Shown: piece after piece, positions 29,763 to 39,600 of the stretch | Position numbering within the stretch: the stretch's first letter is position 1 | Layout: every line of letters starts with the position of its first letter | Assembly (NCBI GenBank): GCA_028868535.1 | Contig: JAGWUH010000002.1 | Location: 62,001-126,000, forward strand | Reading direction: 5' to 3' | From: Sphingomonadales bacterium | GTDB taxonomy: Bacteria > Pseudomonadota > Alphaproteobacteria > Sphingomonadales > Sphingomonadaceae | Length of the DNA stretch: 64,000 bases | The notes under the pieces: model-generated | What the model was told of the DNA's origin: nothing | The model's input: the letters and a program-made list of their open reading frames with translations, nothing else | The model's database searches: none | Position numbers and translations under genes: made by a program

Positions 29763-29798
29763 TACGGGACCGCGCAGTCGCGTCTAATGGCGCGCGCA
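29763..29798 (+). promoter_or_regulatory. candidate pyrH promoter
   Basis: TCTAATGG (29783-29790) is a plausible -10, directly followed by CGCGCGC, with a poor -35 (TTTACGG area) about 17 bp upstream. The GGCGCGC block after the -10 is like that of the tRNA promoters in this window. Confidence 0.35.
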
Positions 29799-29832
29799 AC
29801 GCGCCCCTCGACCACGGAAACCAGAACGCGCC

Positions 29833-30555
29833 ATGAGCCTGCCCCGATACAGACGCATCCTGCTCAAGCTCTCGGGCGAGGTGTTGATGGGCAGCCAGCC
29901 GTTCGGCATCGATCCCGAATTCGTCGCCGAGATGGCGGCGGAAATCAAGGCGGCCAAGGAAACCGGGCTGGAAATCTGCCTAGTGATCGGCGGTGGCAAC
30001 ATTTTCCGCGGCATGGCCGGCGCCGCCAAGGGCATGGACCGCGCCCAGGCCGATTACATGGGCATGCTGGCCACGGTGATGAACGCGCTGGCCATGCAGA
30101 ACGCACTCGAACAGCTCGGCGTCCACACCCGCGTCCAGTCGGCGATCGAGATGGACAAGGTCTGCGAGCCGGTGATCAAGCGCCGCGCGGAACGCCACCT
30201 CGAAAAGGGCAGGGTGGTGATCTTCGCCGCCGGCGTCGGCGCGCCCTATTTCACCACCGACAGCGGCGCCGCCCTGCGCGCCGCGGAAATGCGCTGCGAC
30301 GCGCTGCTCAAGGGCACCAGCGTCGATGGCGTCTACGACAGCGACCCCAAGCTCAATCCCTCGGCAAAGCGTTACGATACAATCGACTATGACACTGTCC
30401 TCGCGGACAATCTCAAGGTCATGGATGCCAGCGCCGTCGCCCTGTGCCGGGACAACAGCATTCCGATCGTCGTGTTCTCGATCCGCGAGAAGGGCAACCT
30501 CGCCCGCGTGCTCGTGGGTGAGGGGACGCAGACGGTCGTCCAGAAAGGAGCCTGA
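29833..30555 (+). CDS. pyrH: UMP kinase
   Basis: 240 aa, the bacterial hexameric UMP kinase of the amino-acid kinase fold. [15 protein letters not shown] is the N-terminal phosphate-binding strand. [20 protein letters not shown] sequence ([17 protein letters not shown]) and [13 protein letters not shown] follow. It phosphorylates UMP to UDP, feeding all pyrimidine nucleotides. frr starts 3 bp after its stop. Confidence 0.96.
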   Translation: MSLPRYRRILLKLSGEVLMGSQPFGIDPEFVAEMAAEIKAAKETGLEICLVIGGGNIFRGMAGAAKGMDRAQADYMGMLATVMNALAMQNALEQLGVHTRVQSAIEMDKVCEPVIKRRAERHLEKGRVVIFAAGVGAPYFTTDSGAALRAAEMRCDALLKGTSVDGVYDSDPKLNPSAKRYDTIDYDTVLADNLKVMDASAVALCRDNSIPIVVFSIREKGNLARVLVGEGTQTVVQKGA

Positions 30556-30558
30556 ACC

Positions 30559-31122
30559 ATGGCCGCCCCCAAGTATGACAAGGCCGATCTCGAACGCCGG
30601 ATGAAGGGCGCCGTCGAAGCGCTCCGCCACGATCTCGGCGGCCTGCGCACAGGCCGCGCCAACACCACGCTGCTCGATCCGATCACGGTCGAGGTCTATG
30701 GCAGCCACATGCCGCTCAACCAGGTCGCCACCGTCTCCGCGCCCGAACCGCGCCTGCTCTCGGTGCAGGTCTGGGACAAGTCGAACGTCGGCCCGGTGGA
30801 AAAGGCGATCCGCTCGGCCGGCCTCGGCCTCAACCCGATCAACGACGGCAACACCCTGCGCCTGCCGATCCCGGACCTGACCGAGGAACGCCGCAAGGAG
30901 CTCGCCAAGCTCGCCGGCAAGTATGCCGAAAACGCCCGCATCGCCATCCGCAACGTCCGTCGCGACGGCATGGAGGCGCTGAAGGCGGACGAAAACAAGA
31001 AGCTGATCGGCGAGGACGAGCGCAAGCGCGGCGAGACCGAGGTCCAGAAGCTCACCGACGAGCAGATCAAGGTCGCCGACGACGTCGCCGCGCAGAAGGA
31101 AAAGGAAATTCTCGGCAAGTGA
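30559..31122 (+). CDS. frr: ribosome recycling factor
   Basis: 187 aa, standard length. The three-helix bundle includes [20 protein letters not shown], the [20 protein letters not shown] insertion domain, and [15 protein letters not shown]. With EF-G it splits post-termination ribosomes. AAAGGAG precedes the ATG. uppS overlaps its end by 4 bp, linking translation genes to isoprenoid genes. Confidence 0.97.
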   Translation: MAAPKYDKADLERRMKGAVEALRHDLGGLRTGRANTTLLDPITVEVYGSHMPLNQVATVSAPEPRLLSVQVWDKSNVGPVEKAIRSAGLGLNPINDGNTLRLPIPDLTEERRKELAKLAGKYAENARIAIRNVRRDGMEALKADENKKLIGEDERKRGETEVQKLTDEQIKVADDVAAQKEKEILGK

Positions 31123-31856
31123 CCGCGGCATTCGCCCCGGCCGGCAAGACGGCAGGCGCGGGCCGAACCGCGTCGCAACGCCCCGCGGGCGCGCGCCACG
31201 TCGCCATCATCATGGATGGCAACGGGCGCTGGGCGCGGAAGCGGATGCTGCCGCACGTCATCGGCCACCAGCGCGGGGTGGAGGCGGTGCGCCGGCTCGT
31301 CCGTGCGGTGCCCGACATGGGGCTCGAGGCGCTGACCCTCTACGCCTTCTCGACCGAGAACTGGCGCCGGCCGGAGGACGAGGTTTCGGCGCTGATGGGC
31401 CTGCTCAAGCGCTTCATCCTGTCCGACATCGACGAAATCGCCGCCAACGGCGTCCGCCTGCGCGTGATCGGCGATTGGCAGCGCCTGCCCGGGGACGTCG
31501 TCTCGTTGATCGAGGGCGCGATCGCGCGCACCGCCGACAACCGCCGGCTGACGCTGGTGGTCGCGCTCAACTACGGCGCGCAGGACGAGATTGCCCGCGC
31601 CGCCACCCGCGCCGCCGCCAAGGGTGCGATCACCCCGGAAACCATCGCCGCGGAGCTCGACACCGCCGATCTGCCGGCGCTCGACCTGCTGATCCGCACC
31701 TCGGGCGAGGTGCGCCTGTCGAACTTCCTGCTGTGGCAGGCGGCCTACGCGGAAATGTGGTTCACCGAGGTGCTCTGGCCCGATTTTACCCCCGAACATC
31801 TCGAACAGGCGCTCGATGCCTTCGCCCACCGGGAGCGCCGCTATGGCGGGCGGTAG
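31119..31856 (+). CDS. uppS: (di-trans,poly-cis) undecaprenyl diphosphate synthase
   Basis: 245 aa from GTG 31119. [16 protein letters not shown] carries the catalytic Asp and pyrophosphate-binding residues. [25 protein letters not shown] and [20 protein letters not shown], then FTEVLWPDF are signature blocks. The product carries peptidoglycan and glycan precursors across the inner membrane. A roughly 25-residue N-terminal extension is of low complexity. It overlaps cdsA by 14 bp. Confidence 0.96.
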   Translation: MTAAFAPAGKTAGAGRTASQRPAGARHVAIIMDGNGRWARKRMLPHVIGHQRGVEAVRRLVRAVPDMGLEALTLYAFSTENWRRPEDEVSALMGLLKRFILSDIDEIAANGVRLRVIGDWQRLPGDVVSLIEGAIARTADNRRLTLVVALNYGAQDEIARAATRAAAKGAITPETIAAELDTADLPALDLLIRTSGEVRLSNFLLWQAAYAEMWFTEVLWPDFTPEHLEQALDAFAHRERRYGGR

Positions 31857-32556
31857 CAAACCGGCCTGGGAACAATCGCGCGACCGGCGCCTGGCGCTGC
31901 ACGAACTGCGCGTGCGGGCTCTGTCCGCGGTGGTGATGATCGCCGTCGCCGGCGGCGCGCTGTGGCTGGGCGGCCCCGCCTGGCAGGCGTTCATCGGGCT
32001 GGTTGCGCTGGCCACTTATGGCGAGTTCGCCCGGCTCATCGTGCGCGGCACGCCCAGTTTCCCGGCGCGGCTGCTGTGGCTGCTGTTCGGCCTCGGCTAT
32101 GTCGGGCTGGCGGCGGTCTCGCTGCTCGTCCTGCACGACCAGCACAATGCCTTCGGTGAGCCGACGGTCATGCCCGTGCTCGCGCTCGTCGTTGCGGTCA
32201 TCGCCGTCGACATCGGCGCCTATGTCGCCGGCCGCACCATCGGCGGTCCGAAGATCGCGCCCTCGATCAGCCCCGGCAAGACCTGGGCGGGGCTTGGCGG
32301 TGCGGTGGTCTGCGCGACCCTGGTCATGCTCCAGGTCGGCAAGGCCAGCCTCATGGTCGCGCTGATGGGGCCGTTGATCGCCGTCGTCGCACAGGCCGGG
32401 GACTTTTTCGAAAGCTGGCTGAAGCGCCGCGCCGGGCTCAAGGATTCGAGCCGGCTGATCCCCGGTCACGGCGGCGTCTTCGACCGGGTGGACGGGCTGA
32501 TCGCGGTGGCTTTCGTGTTCGGCGTGCTGCGCCTCGTCGGCAGGGGATTTGGTTGA
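31843..32556 (+). CDS. cdsA: phosphatidate cytidylyltransferase (CDP-diglyceride synthase)
   Basis: 237 aa from ATG 31843; several membrane helices. The C-terminal signature SWLKRRAGLKDSSRLIPGHG followed by GVFDRVDGL matches the CDP-DAG synthase pattern (S-x-KR...KD...PGHGG...DR.D). It makes CDP-diacylglycerol, the substrate of PssA encoded 5 kb upstream. It is embedded in the uppS-cdsA-dxr-rseP order seen in many proteobacteria. Confidence 0.95.
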   Translation: MAGGSKPAWEQSRDRRLALHELRVRALSAVVMIAVAGGALWLGGPAWQAFIGLVALATYGEFARLIVRGTPSFPARLLWLLFGLGYVGLAAVSLLVLHDQHNAFGEPTVMPVLALVVAVIAVDIGAYVAGRTIGGPKIAPSISPGKTWAGLGGAVVCATLVMLQVGKASLMVALMGPLIAVVAQAGDFFESWLKRRAGLKDSSRLIPGHGGVFDRVDGLIAVAFVFGVLRLVGRGFG

Positions 32557-32557
32557 C

Positions 32558-33709
32558 ATGCGGACTCTGACCCTTCTCGGCGCCACCGGCTCAATCGGCG
32601 CGTCCACGCTCGACCTCGTGCGCCGCAACCGCGACGACTGGCACGTCGTCGCACTGACGGCGCACAGCAACGTCGCCGATCTGGCGCGGCTTGCCCGGGA
32701 ATTCCGGGCCGACATCGCGGTGATCGCCGATGCCGCGATGCTGCCGGCGCTGCGCGAGGCGCTGGCCGGATCGGGAATCGCGGCGGCCGGCGGGGAGGAT
32801 GCGCTGGTCGAGGCCGCCGCCCGCGGCGCCGATGTCACCGTCGCCGCGATCGTCGGCTGTGCCGGCCTCGCGCCGACGATGGCGGCGATCGAATGCGGCC
32901 GCACCGTCGCGCTGGCCAACAAGGAAGCGCTGGTCTCCGCCGGCGAGATCATGACCGCCGCCGTCGCCCGCACCGGCGCGACGCTGCTGCCGGTCGATTC
33001 GGAGCACAACGCCATCTTCCAGTGCCTGGCCGGCAACGATCACGGCGACGTGCGCTGGATCACGCTCACCGCCAGCGGCGGCCCGTTCCGCGACTGGAGC
33101 CATGACCAGCTCGCCGCCGCCACCCCGGCGCAGGCGGTCAAGCACCCGAACTGGGACATGGGCGCCAAGATCAGCGTCGATTCGGCGACGATGTTCAACA
33201 AGGGCCTCGAACTGATCGAGGCCTTCCACCTGTTCCCGGTCGGGCTCGACCGGCTGCGCATCATCGTCCACCCGCAGTCGATCATCCACTCGATGGTCGA
33301 ATACCGCGACGGCTCGACGCTGGCGCAGCTCGGCCCCTCCGACATGCGCGTGCCGATCGCCTCGGCGCTGGCCTGGCCGCAGCGCATGCAAACCCCCTGC
33401 GCCCCGCTCGATCTCGCCGCGATCGGCGAACTCACCTTCCGCGCGCCGGACGAGGATCGCTTTCCTGCCACCCGCCTCGCGCGCCAGGCCGCGCAGGCCG
33501 GCGGCGCTACCCCGGCGGTGCTGAATGCCGCCAACGAGATCGCCGTCGCCGCGTTCCTCGCCGGGCAGGTCGGCTTCACCCGGATCGCGGCGATGGTGGA
33601 GGACGTGCTTTCGCGCTATGCTCCGCCGGCGCCCGCGGTCCTCGCGGACGTGTTCGCGGTCGATGCCGAGGCCCGCGCCACCGCGCGTGGCCTGATGCAG
33701 CCGGCCTGA
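32558..33709 (+). CDS. dxr: 1-deoxy-D-xylulose 5-phosphate reductoisomerase
   Basis: 383 aa from ATG 32558, adjacent to the cdsA stop. LTLLGATGSIGASTLDLV is the NADPH-binding loop. ALANKEALVSAGE, PVDSEHNAIFQCL and KISVDSATMFNKGLELIEA are the metal and substrate motifs. It makes 2-C-methyl-D-erythritol 4-phosphate, the committed step of the MEP isoprenoid route, and so supplies UppS and quinones. Confidence 0.96.
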   Translation: MRTLTLLGATGSIGASTLDLVRRNRDDWHVVALTAHSNVADLARLAREFRADIAVIADAAMLPALREALAGSGIAAAGGEDALVEAAARGADVTVAAIVGCAGLAPTMAAIECGRTVALANKEALVSAGEIMTAAVARTGATLLPVDSEHNAIFQCLAGNDHGDVRWITLTASGGPFRDWSHDQLAAATPAQAVKHPNWDMGAKISVDSATMFNKGLELIEAFHLFPVGLDRLRIIVHPQSIIHSMVEYRDGSTLAQLGPSDMRVPIASALAWPQRMQTPCAPLDLAAIGELTFRAPDEDRFPATRLARQAAQAGGATPAVLNAANEIAVAAFLAGQVGFTRIAAMVEDVLSRYAPPAPAVLADVFAVDAEARATARGLMQPA

Positions 33710-33722
33710 AAGGCGCCTCCCG

Positions 33723-34847
33723 ATGCACCCGCCGATGCTGCAATCGCCCTCGCTGCTGCTGACGGTGGCGGCGTTCCTGCTGATGCTGGCGCCGCTGATC
33801 GTGCTGCATGAGCTCGGGCACTACCTGGTGGCGCGGCTGTGCGGCGTGCGCGCCGATGCGTTCTCGATCGGCTTCGGCCGCGAGCTGGTCGGCTGGACCG
33901 ACCGGCGCGGCACCCGCTGGAAGATCTCGGCGCTGCCGCTGGGCGGATATGTCCAGTTCGCAGGCGACATGAACGCCACCTCGATGCCCTCGGCCGCGGC
34001 GGCGGCGCTCCCGCCGGAGCAGCGCCGGGGCCTGTTCCAGTTCCACCCCCTGTGGCAACGCGCGCTGATCGTGCTGGCCGGCCCGCTGATGAACCTGCTG
34101 GTGGCGCTGTCGATCTTCGCCGCATTCAACCTGATCTATGGCCGCGTCGTCGCCGTTCCGGTGATCGCCGCCTTCGCCGATCCCTCGCCGGCGCAAGCCG
34201 CCGGGCTGCGGATCGGCGATCGCATCGTCAAGGTCGAAGGCGATGCCATCGCCAGCTTCGAGGAACTGCAGCAGAAAGTCGCGCCATTCCCCGGTGAGCC
34301 ACTGACGCTGACGGTCGATCGCGGCGGAAGTCCGGTCACCGTTGCCCTGACCATCGCCAGTCGCGAGCGCGCCGACGAGTTCGGCAACACCACCCGCGTC
34401 GGCCAGATCGGCATCGCCGTCAGCGGCCGGCAGATCGTCCGCGTCGGCCCGGCGGAGGCCGTGCGCCTCGCGGTCGCGCAAAGCGTCGGCATCGCCCGGC
34501 TGACGGTCACCGGCGTCCACCAGATCTTTGCCGGCAAGCGCTCGGTCAGGGAGCTCGGCGGGCCGGTCAAGATGGCGCAGCTGTCGGGCCAGCGGCTGAC
34601 CCTGGGCTGGGCGGAATTCGTCTATTTTGCGGCGTTTATCTCGATTAACTTGGCATTCATCAACCTCCTGCCAATCCCGGCGCTGGACGGTGGGCACCTG
34701 GCTTTCTACGCGGCCGAAGCGGTGCGCAGGAAGCCGCTCGGCGTCCGCAGTCAGGAGTGGGCGTTTCGTACCGGCCTTGCCTTCGTGCTGGCCCTCATGC
34801 TGTTCGTGACCATCAACGATCTTCTCTCGCTCGACCTGTTCGGGTGA
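33723..34847 (+). CDS. rseP: RIP metalloprotease RseP (site-2 protease family)
   Basis: 374 aa polytopic membrane zinc protease. LIVLHELGHYLVARLCGV carries HExxH (residues 29-33) in the first helix. A PDZ domain lies at about 150-230 (VIAAFADPSPAQAAGLRIGD). A C-terminal helix has NLLPIPALDGGHL, the second active-site motif with its Asp ligand. It cleaves anti-sigma factors and signal peptides within the membrane. It precedes bamA, as usual. Confidence 0.95.
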   Translation: MHPPMLQSPSLLLTVAAFLLMLAPLIVLHELGHYLVARLCGVRADAFSIGFGRELVGWTDRRGTRWKISALPLGGYVQFAGDMNATSMPSAAAAALPPEQRRGLFQFHPLWQRALIVLAGPLMNLLVALSIFAAFNLIYGRVVAVPVIAAFADPSPAQAAGLRIGDRIVKVEGDAIASFEELQQKVAPFPGEPLTLTVDRGGSPVTVALTIASRERADEFGNTTRVGQIGIAVSGRQIVRVGPAEAVRLAVAQSVGIARLTVTGVHQIFAGKRSVRELGGPVKMAQLSGQRLTLGWAEFVYFAAFISINLAFINLLPIPALDGGHLAFYAAEAVRRKPLGVRSQEWAFRTGLAFVLALMLFVTINDLLSLDLFG

Positions 34848-35039
34848 GGAGGCGCCGGTTCATGGGGACATCTCCGTTCCACGCAGGCTCCGCAAGGCGG
34901 GATGGCTTGATCGCGGCAGCGGCATAGGGCAGAGGGCAGCGACCGCCGGGCGAGGGGATTCACTCCCGCGCAAACGGGGCATTTCGGCCCGCGGCCGGCC
35001 TTTCCGGGCGGCTGCGGCGCAACGAGGATTGGACGAGAA

Positions 35040-37769
35040 ATGAACCACCGCGCGCGCGCCTGTCAGGTGACCATGTTCAGCATCGCGCTGATGGGCAGCA
35101 CGATCCTCGCCGGCGTTCCCGAAGTCGCGTTCGCCAAGCCGAAGCGCATCCCGATTCCGGTCGAGGCGCCGACGCCCGCTCCGGCTGCCACCCCCGCGCC
35201 CGCCGCGGGACCGGCGCCGGTGGCTCCGGTCGTGGTTCCGCAGGCTCCGATCCAGAGCATCGTCGTCGAAGGGGCGCAGCGGCTCGAGCCCGACACCGTG
35301 CTCTCGTACATCAAGATGCGGGTCGGCGATCTCTACAGCGAGGCCGTGGCCGACCAGGCTCTCAAGGACCTCTACGCGACCGAGCTGTTCACCGACGTGC
35401 AGGTGCGCAACGACGCTGGCCGTGTGGTCATCACCGTCAAGGAAAACCCGGTCATCAACCGCATCATCCTCGAGGGCAACAAGCACCTCAAGGAAGACAA
35501 GATCAACCCGGAGATCAAGCTCGCCCCGCGCCAGATCTTCACGCGCTCCAAGGTGCGCGCCGACGTCTCGCGCATCATCGAGCTCTACAAGCGCCAGGGC
35601 CGCTTCGCCGCCACCGTCGAACCGAAGATGGTGCTGCTGGACCAGAACCGCGTCGACATCGTCTTCGAGATCAGCGAAGGACCCAAGTCCAAGGTCCGCC
35701 AGATCAACATCCTCGGCAACCACGCCTTCAGCGAAAGCAAGCTGCGTGGCGAGATGATGACCAAGCAGACCAGCGCGCTGCGCTTCTTCAAGGGCGGCAC
35801 CGCCTACGATCCGGACAAGATGGCGTACGACCAGCAGAAGCTGCGCCAGTTCTACCTGACGAACGGCTATGCCGATTTCCGCGTCGTCTCCGCCGTGGCC
35901 GAGCTGACGCCGGACAAGAAGGACTTCATCATCACCTACGTGGTGGAGGAAGGGAAGCGCTACAAGTTCGGCGACGTCAAGGTCGAGAGCCAGCTGCGCG
36001 ACTTCGACGGCGATACGCTGGCGAAGAACCTGCCGATGAAGAAGGGCATGTGGTACAATGCCAAGATGGTGGAAGACACCATCGACAAGCTGAACGAGAC
36101 CGCGGGCGTGTTCGGCTACGCCTTCGCCGACGCCCGGCCCGACTACGATCGTGATCCCAAGAACCTGACGATGGGGATCACCTTCCAGATCGCCGAGGCG
36201 CCGCGCGTCTACGTCGAGCGGATCGACGTCAACGGCAACACGCTGACCCAGGACAAGGTCGTCCGCCGCGAGTTCCGCCTCGCCGAGGGCGATGCGTTCA
36301 ACTCGCTCCAGGTCAAGCGCTCGACCAACCGCATCAAGTCGCTGGGCTACTTCCAGGAAAAGTTCGAGGTCAAGCAGACGCCCGGCTCGGCGCGCGACCG
36401 CATCGTCCTCGAAGCCAACGTCGAGGAAAAACCCACCGGCGAGCTCCAGCTTTCCGCCGGCTATTCCAGCCTCGAAAGCTTCATCTTCCAGGCCTCGGTG
36501 CAGCAGCGCAACTTCCGCGGCCGCGGCCAGACGGTGGGACTGTCGGGCTCGATCTCGCGCTACTCGAAGTCGGTCGAGGTCAGCTTCACCGAGCCGTACC
36601 TGTTCGACAAGAACGTCGCGCTCGGTGTCGACATCTACCGGCGCGACTACAACAACTTCAATTACCTGAACTCGGATCGCAACACGATCTACAGCCAGGC
36701 CACCACCGGCTTCCAGGTCCGTCTCGGCCTGCCGTTGACCGAGTACATGTCGCTGGTCGGCCGCTACACGCTGAACTTCGACAACGTCAGCCTCGACCAG
36801 GCACAGTTCTACACCAACGGCGCCTGCGATCCGCTGCTCGCCGGCCGCTACCTCTGCGACGCCGAGGGCAAGCGCACCTCGTCGATCCTCGGCGCGTCGC
36901 TGGTCTATGACAACCTCGACAACCGCGTGCATCCGTCGCGCGGCCGCACCGCTTCGGCCGGGGTCGATTTCGCGGGTCTCGGCGGGTCGGTCAAATATGT
37001 CCGCTTCCGTGCCAACGGCGCGCAGTACTGGCCGATCGGCAAGGGCTTCATCTTCTCGATCCAGGGCGAAGGCGGCATCATCAAGTCGCTGAAGAAGCGC
37101 TACGACGCCACCGGCAACGAGATCGAGGGCGTGCTGCTGACCGATCGCTTCTACCTGGGCGAACCGCAGATCCGCGGCTTCGACATCCGCGGCGTCGGCC
37201 CGCGCGTGGTCCGCAAGCCGCTGCAGGCGGACAGCAACGGCGCGTACCATCTGGGCGACGTCATCACCGACAAGAACTACTGGTCGGACGATGCGATCGG
37301 TGGCCGCTTCTACTACATGGGCCGCGCCGAGCTCGAAATTCCGCTGGGTTCGGGCGCCAAGGAACTCGGCATCCGCCCGTCGATCTTCCTCGACGCCGGC
37401 GCCGTCTGGGGCGTCAAGCACCCCGAGTTGACGTCGAGCACCCTCCCGATTCCCTACACGATCGCCGATCCGGTCACTGGCCAGCAGGTCCCCGCCTATA
37501 CCCAGGTCAACGCCGACGGCACGACCTCGACGGTGGCGAACGCGATCTCCTCGGTGGATCACACCACTGCCAACACGCCGCAGATCAAGGTCCAGCCGTA
37601 CCAGGAGTTCTTCTACGGCGACACCGCGAAGCCGCGCGTGTCGATCGGCGTCGGCTTCAACTGGAACTCGCCGTTCGGTCCGTTCCGCATCGATTTCGCC
37701 AAGGCGCTGGTGCACGCCAAGGGGGATGATACCAAGACTTTCACCTTCAACGTGGGAACCCAGTTCTGA
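35040..37769 (+). CDS. bamA: outer membrane protein assembly factor BamA
   Basis: 909 aa, longer than E. coli BamA (about 810) mainly from a Pro/Ala linker after the signal peptide (about 35-65) and loops. Signal: FSIALMGSTILAGVPEVAFA. Five POTRA domains cover about 75-460 (first: IQSIVVEGAQRLEPDTVLSY). The 16-strand barrel carries LLTDRFYLGEPQIRGFDIRG (the conserved VRGF-type loop 6 motif is IRGF). The end FTFNVGTQF has the terminal Phe. It inserts beta-barrel proteins into the outer membrane. Followed by the ompH/skp homologue with a TGATG overlap. Confidence 0.95.
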   Translation: MNHRARACQVTMFSIALMGSTILAGVPEVAFAKPKRIPIPVEAPTPAPAATPAPAAGPAPVAPVVVPQAPIQSIVVEGAQRLEPDTVLSYIKMRVGDLYSEAVADQALKDLYATELFTDVQVRNDAGRVVITVKENPVINRIILEGNKHLKEDKINPEIKLAPRQIFTRSKVRADVSRIIELYKRQGRFAATVEPKMVLLDQNRVDIVFEISEGPKSKVRQINILGNHAFSESKLRGEMMTKQTSALRFFKGGTAYDPDKMAYDQQKLRQFYLTNGYADFRVVSAVAELTPDKKDFIITYVVEEGKRYKFGDVKVESQLRDFDGDTLAKNLPMKKGMWYNAKMVEDTIDKLNETAGVFGYAFADARPDYDRDPKNLTMGITFQIAEAPRVYVERIDVNGNTLTQDKVVRREFRLAEGDAFNSLQVKRSTNRIKSLGYFQEKFEVKQTPGSARDRIVLEANVEEKPTGELQLSAGYSSLESFIFQASVQQRNFRGRGQTVGLSGSISRYSKSVEVSFTEPYLFDKNVALGVDIYRRDYNNFNYLNSDRNTIYSQATTGFQVRLGLPLTEYMSLVGRYTLNFDNVSLDQAQFYTNGACDPLLAGRYLCDAEGKRTSSILGASLVYDNLDNRVHPSRGRTASAGVDFAGLGGSVKYVRFRANGAQYWPIGKGFIFSIQGEGGIIKSLKKRYDATGNEIEGVLLTDRFYLGEPQIRGFDIRGVGPRVVRKPLQADSNGAYHLGDVITDKNYWSDDAIGGRFYYMGRAELEIPLGSGAKELGIRPSIFLDAGAVWGVKHPELTSSTLPIPYTIADPVTGQQVPAYTQVNADGTTSTVANAISSVDHTTANTPQIKVQPYQEFFYGDTAKPRVSIGVGFNWNSPFGPFRIDFAKALVHAKGDDTKTFTFNVGTQF

Positions 37770-38452
37770 TGAAAATTGCTCACACCCTTGCCGCCGCGCT
37801 GCTGCTCGCCGGCGTTTCCGCTCCGGCGCTGGCGGCCAAGCCCGCTCCCGCCGCTCCTGCCCCGGCCGCCGCTGCCGGCACGGTCGGCGTCAACGGCATC
37901 GCCGTCGCCAACATCGAGGGCGTGATCGCCAACTCGGCCGCGTTCAAGACCGCGCAGACCCAGCGCCCCGTCACCTACAAGGCGCAGATCGACCAGGCCG
38001 AAGCCCGCCGCAAGGCGATCGGCGCGCAGCTCCAGCCGCTGATCGACAAGTTCAAGAAGGACCAGGCCGCTGGTGCCACCGGGGCAGTGCTGCAGCCCCA
38101 GGCGCAGGCGATCCAGCAGATCCAGGAATCGGGCAACCAGGAACTGCAGAAGATCGTCGAGCCGGTGGCGCTCTCCGAAGCCTACGTGCAGGAACAGATC
38201 AACGACAAGCTCGGCGCCGCGATCCAGGCGGCGATGACCAAGAACGGCGTCACCCTGCTGCTCAACCCCCAGTCGGTCCTGGCGGTCGGCAAGTCGTACG
38301 ACCTGTCGATGGCGATCCTCAACGAGCTCAACGCCGCGCTGCCGACCGCGCAGCTGGTGCCGCCGGCCGGCTGGCTCCCGCGTGAGCAGCGCGAGCAGCA
38401 GGCCCAGCAGGCCGCCCAGCGCGGCAACGCCGCCGCCGGCGACGGTCGCTGA
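37769..38452 (+). CDS. OmpH/Skp family periplasmic chaperone
   Basis: 227 aa with a clear signal peptide ([20 protein letters not shown], cleavage near ALAAKP). A Pro/Ala linker precedes the OmpH domain: [20 protein letters not shown], then long amphipathic helices rich in Gln/Lys (about 75-150). The end is Gln/Ala-rich ([15 protein letters not shown]). Skp-type trimers hold unfolded outer-membrane proteins for BamA. The position right after bamA supports this. The sequence diverges from enterobacterial Skp, so I give no symbol. Confidence 0.88.
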   Translation: MKIAHTLAAALLLAGVSAPALAAKPAPAAPAPAAAAGTVGVNGIAVANIEGVIANSAAFKTAQTQRPVTYKAQIDQAEARRKAIGAQLQPLIDKFKKDQAAGATGAVLQPQAQAIQQIQESGNQELQKIVEPVALSEAYVQEQINDKLGAAIQAAMTKNGVTLLLNPQSVLAVGKSYDLSMAILNELNAALPTAQLVPPAGWLPREQREQQAQQAAQRGNAAAGDGR

Positions 38453-38471
38453 GCGAAGCTGGGGGGTAGCG

Positions 38472-38939
38472 ATGAGCGACGCAACCGCAACCGCGCCTTA
38501 CGATATCCGCAAGGTGCTCGCGGCGTTGCCGCATCGCTACCCGCTGCTGCTGGTCGATCGGGTCGAATCGCTCGACGTCGGCGAGAAGATCCACGCGATC
38601 AAGGCCGTCAGCTTCAACGAGCAGTTCTTCCAGGGCCATTTCCCCGGACGCCCGATCATGCCCGGCGTGCTCATCATCGAGGCACTGGCGCAATCGGCGG
38701 CGATCCTCGCGATCGAGAGCCTGGAGCTAGCCGGGTCCGGCAAGCTGGTCTATTTCATGTCGATCGAGGAAGCGAAGTTCCGCACCCCGGTCGAACCCGG
38801 CTGCCTGCTCGATCTCCACGTCAGCTTCGTCCAGAAGCGCGCCCGCGTCTGCAAGTTCCGCGGCGAGGCGATGCTGAACGGCAAGCTCGCCTGCGAGGTC
38901 AACTTCACTGCGATGATCGCCGATCCGCCCGCCGCGTGA
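38472..38939 (+). CDS. fabZ: 3-hydroxyacyl-[acyl-carrier-protein] dehydratase FabZ
   Basis: 155 aa from ATG 38472 after a GGGGGG stretch. It is a hot-dog fold dehydratase: [33 protein letters not shown] with the catalytic His, and then [10 protein letters not shown] with the Glu. It dehydrates beta-hydroxyacyl-ACP in fatty acid synthesis. In LPS-making proteobacteria lpxD lies just before and lpxA/lpxB just after. Here neither is present, fitting a sphingomonad. Confidence 0.96.
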   Translation: MSDATATAPYDIRKVLAALPHRYPLLLVDRVESLDVGEKIHAIKAVSFNEQFFQGHFPGRPIMPGVLIIEALAQSAAILAIESLELAGSGKLVYFMSIEEAKFRTPVEPGCLLDLHVSFVQKRARVCKFRGEAMLNGKLACEVNFTAMIADPPAA

Positions 38940-38955
38940 GCGCGCGCCATGGCTC

Positions 38956-38994
38956 TGGACAAATCCCCGCGGCGCGGCTAAGCGCGCCGCTCCC
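38956..38994 (+). promoter_or_regulatory. rpmE promoter
   Basis: TGGACA (38956-38961), 17 bp, TAAGCG (38979-38984), followed by CGCCGCTCCCG. The block after the -10 resembles that of the tRNA and rpsB promoters in the window. Confidence 0.5.
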
Positions 38995-39036
38995 GTTTCG
39001 GGCCGGTCGGAACCGGCCACAGCGAAAGAACGATCG

Positions 39037-39264
39037 ATGAAGGCCGATATCCATCCCGATTACCACACCATCAAGGTGCAGATGACCGACGGCACCGTGT
39101 TCGAGACCCGCTCCACCTGGGGCAAGGAAGGCGACACGCTGGTGCTCGACATCGATCCGACCTCGCACCCGGCCTGGACCGGCGGCACCCGCCAGCTCGA
39201 CCAGGGCGGTCGCGTTGCCCAGTTCAACAAGCGCTTCGGCGGCCTCACCCTCAAGAAGGGCTGA
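39037..39264 (+). CDS. rpmE: 50S ribosomal protein L31
   Basis: 75 aa. [20 protein letters not shown], then [20 protein letters not shown] and the end [17 protein letters not shown] are typical of L31. It contains no cysteine, so it is the zinc-free (C-minus) type, common in alphaproteobacteria. It has its own promoter between fabZ and tRNA-His. Confidence 0.95.
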   Translation: MKADIHPDYHTIKVQMTDGTVFETRSTWGKEGDTLVLDIDPTSHPAWTGGTRQLDQGGRVAQFNKRFGGLTLKKG

Positions 39265-39382
39265 GCCGTTCCGGCGGCGCGGGGGCGGCATCCCTCGCGC
39301 CCGTCGCGCCGGTCGCGAAGTTTTCGCTTCCCTCCGGCGCACACTCATGCAAAAGGCGCGGCTCTTCGGGCGCGCCCGATAT

Positions 39383-39460
39383 GGCGATCGTAGCTCAGCT
39401 GGTTAGAGCGCCGGTTTGTGGTACCGGAGGTCGTGGGTTCGAACCCCATCGATCGCCCCA
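39383..39460 (+). tRNA. tRNA-His (GUG)
   Basis: Anticodon stem CCGGT/ACCGG with loop TTGTGGT gives anticodon GUG. The acceptor pairs from G83 to C57 (39383/39457) in an extra eighth pair, the encoded G-1:C73 identity pair. U8 and A9 fall at 39391-39392. CCA is encoded (39458-39460). Upstream AAAAGGCGCGGCTC (39351-39364) resembles the other tRNA promoter blocks. Confidence 0.95.
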
Positions 39461-39490
39461 TTCTTCTCCACACCACCACCTGTTTCCCGC

Positions 39491-39520
39491 GGCGCCGCTG
39501 TCGACATTCGTCGCGGCGCC
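39491..39520 (+). terminator. hairpin downstream of tRNA-His
   Basis: GGCGCCGC (39491-39498) pairs with GCGGCGCC (39513-39520), followed by CTTGCGGTTT. A possible terminator before the ccm operon. Confidence 0.4.
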
Positions 39521-39600
39521 CTTGCGGTTTCGCGGGCATCCTGCCAAAGGCGCCGGCATGGCCGGGGCGTGCCCGGCGTTCGACGAATTGCCCCGCACCG

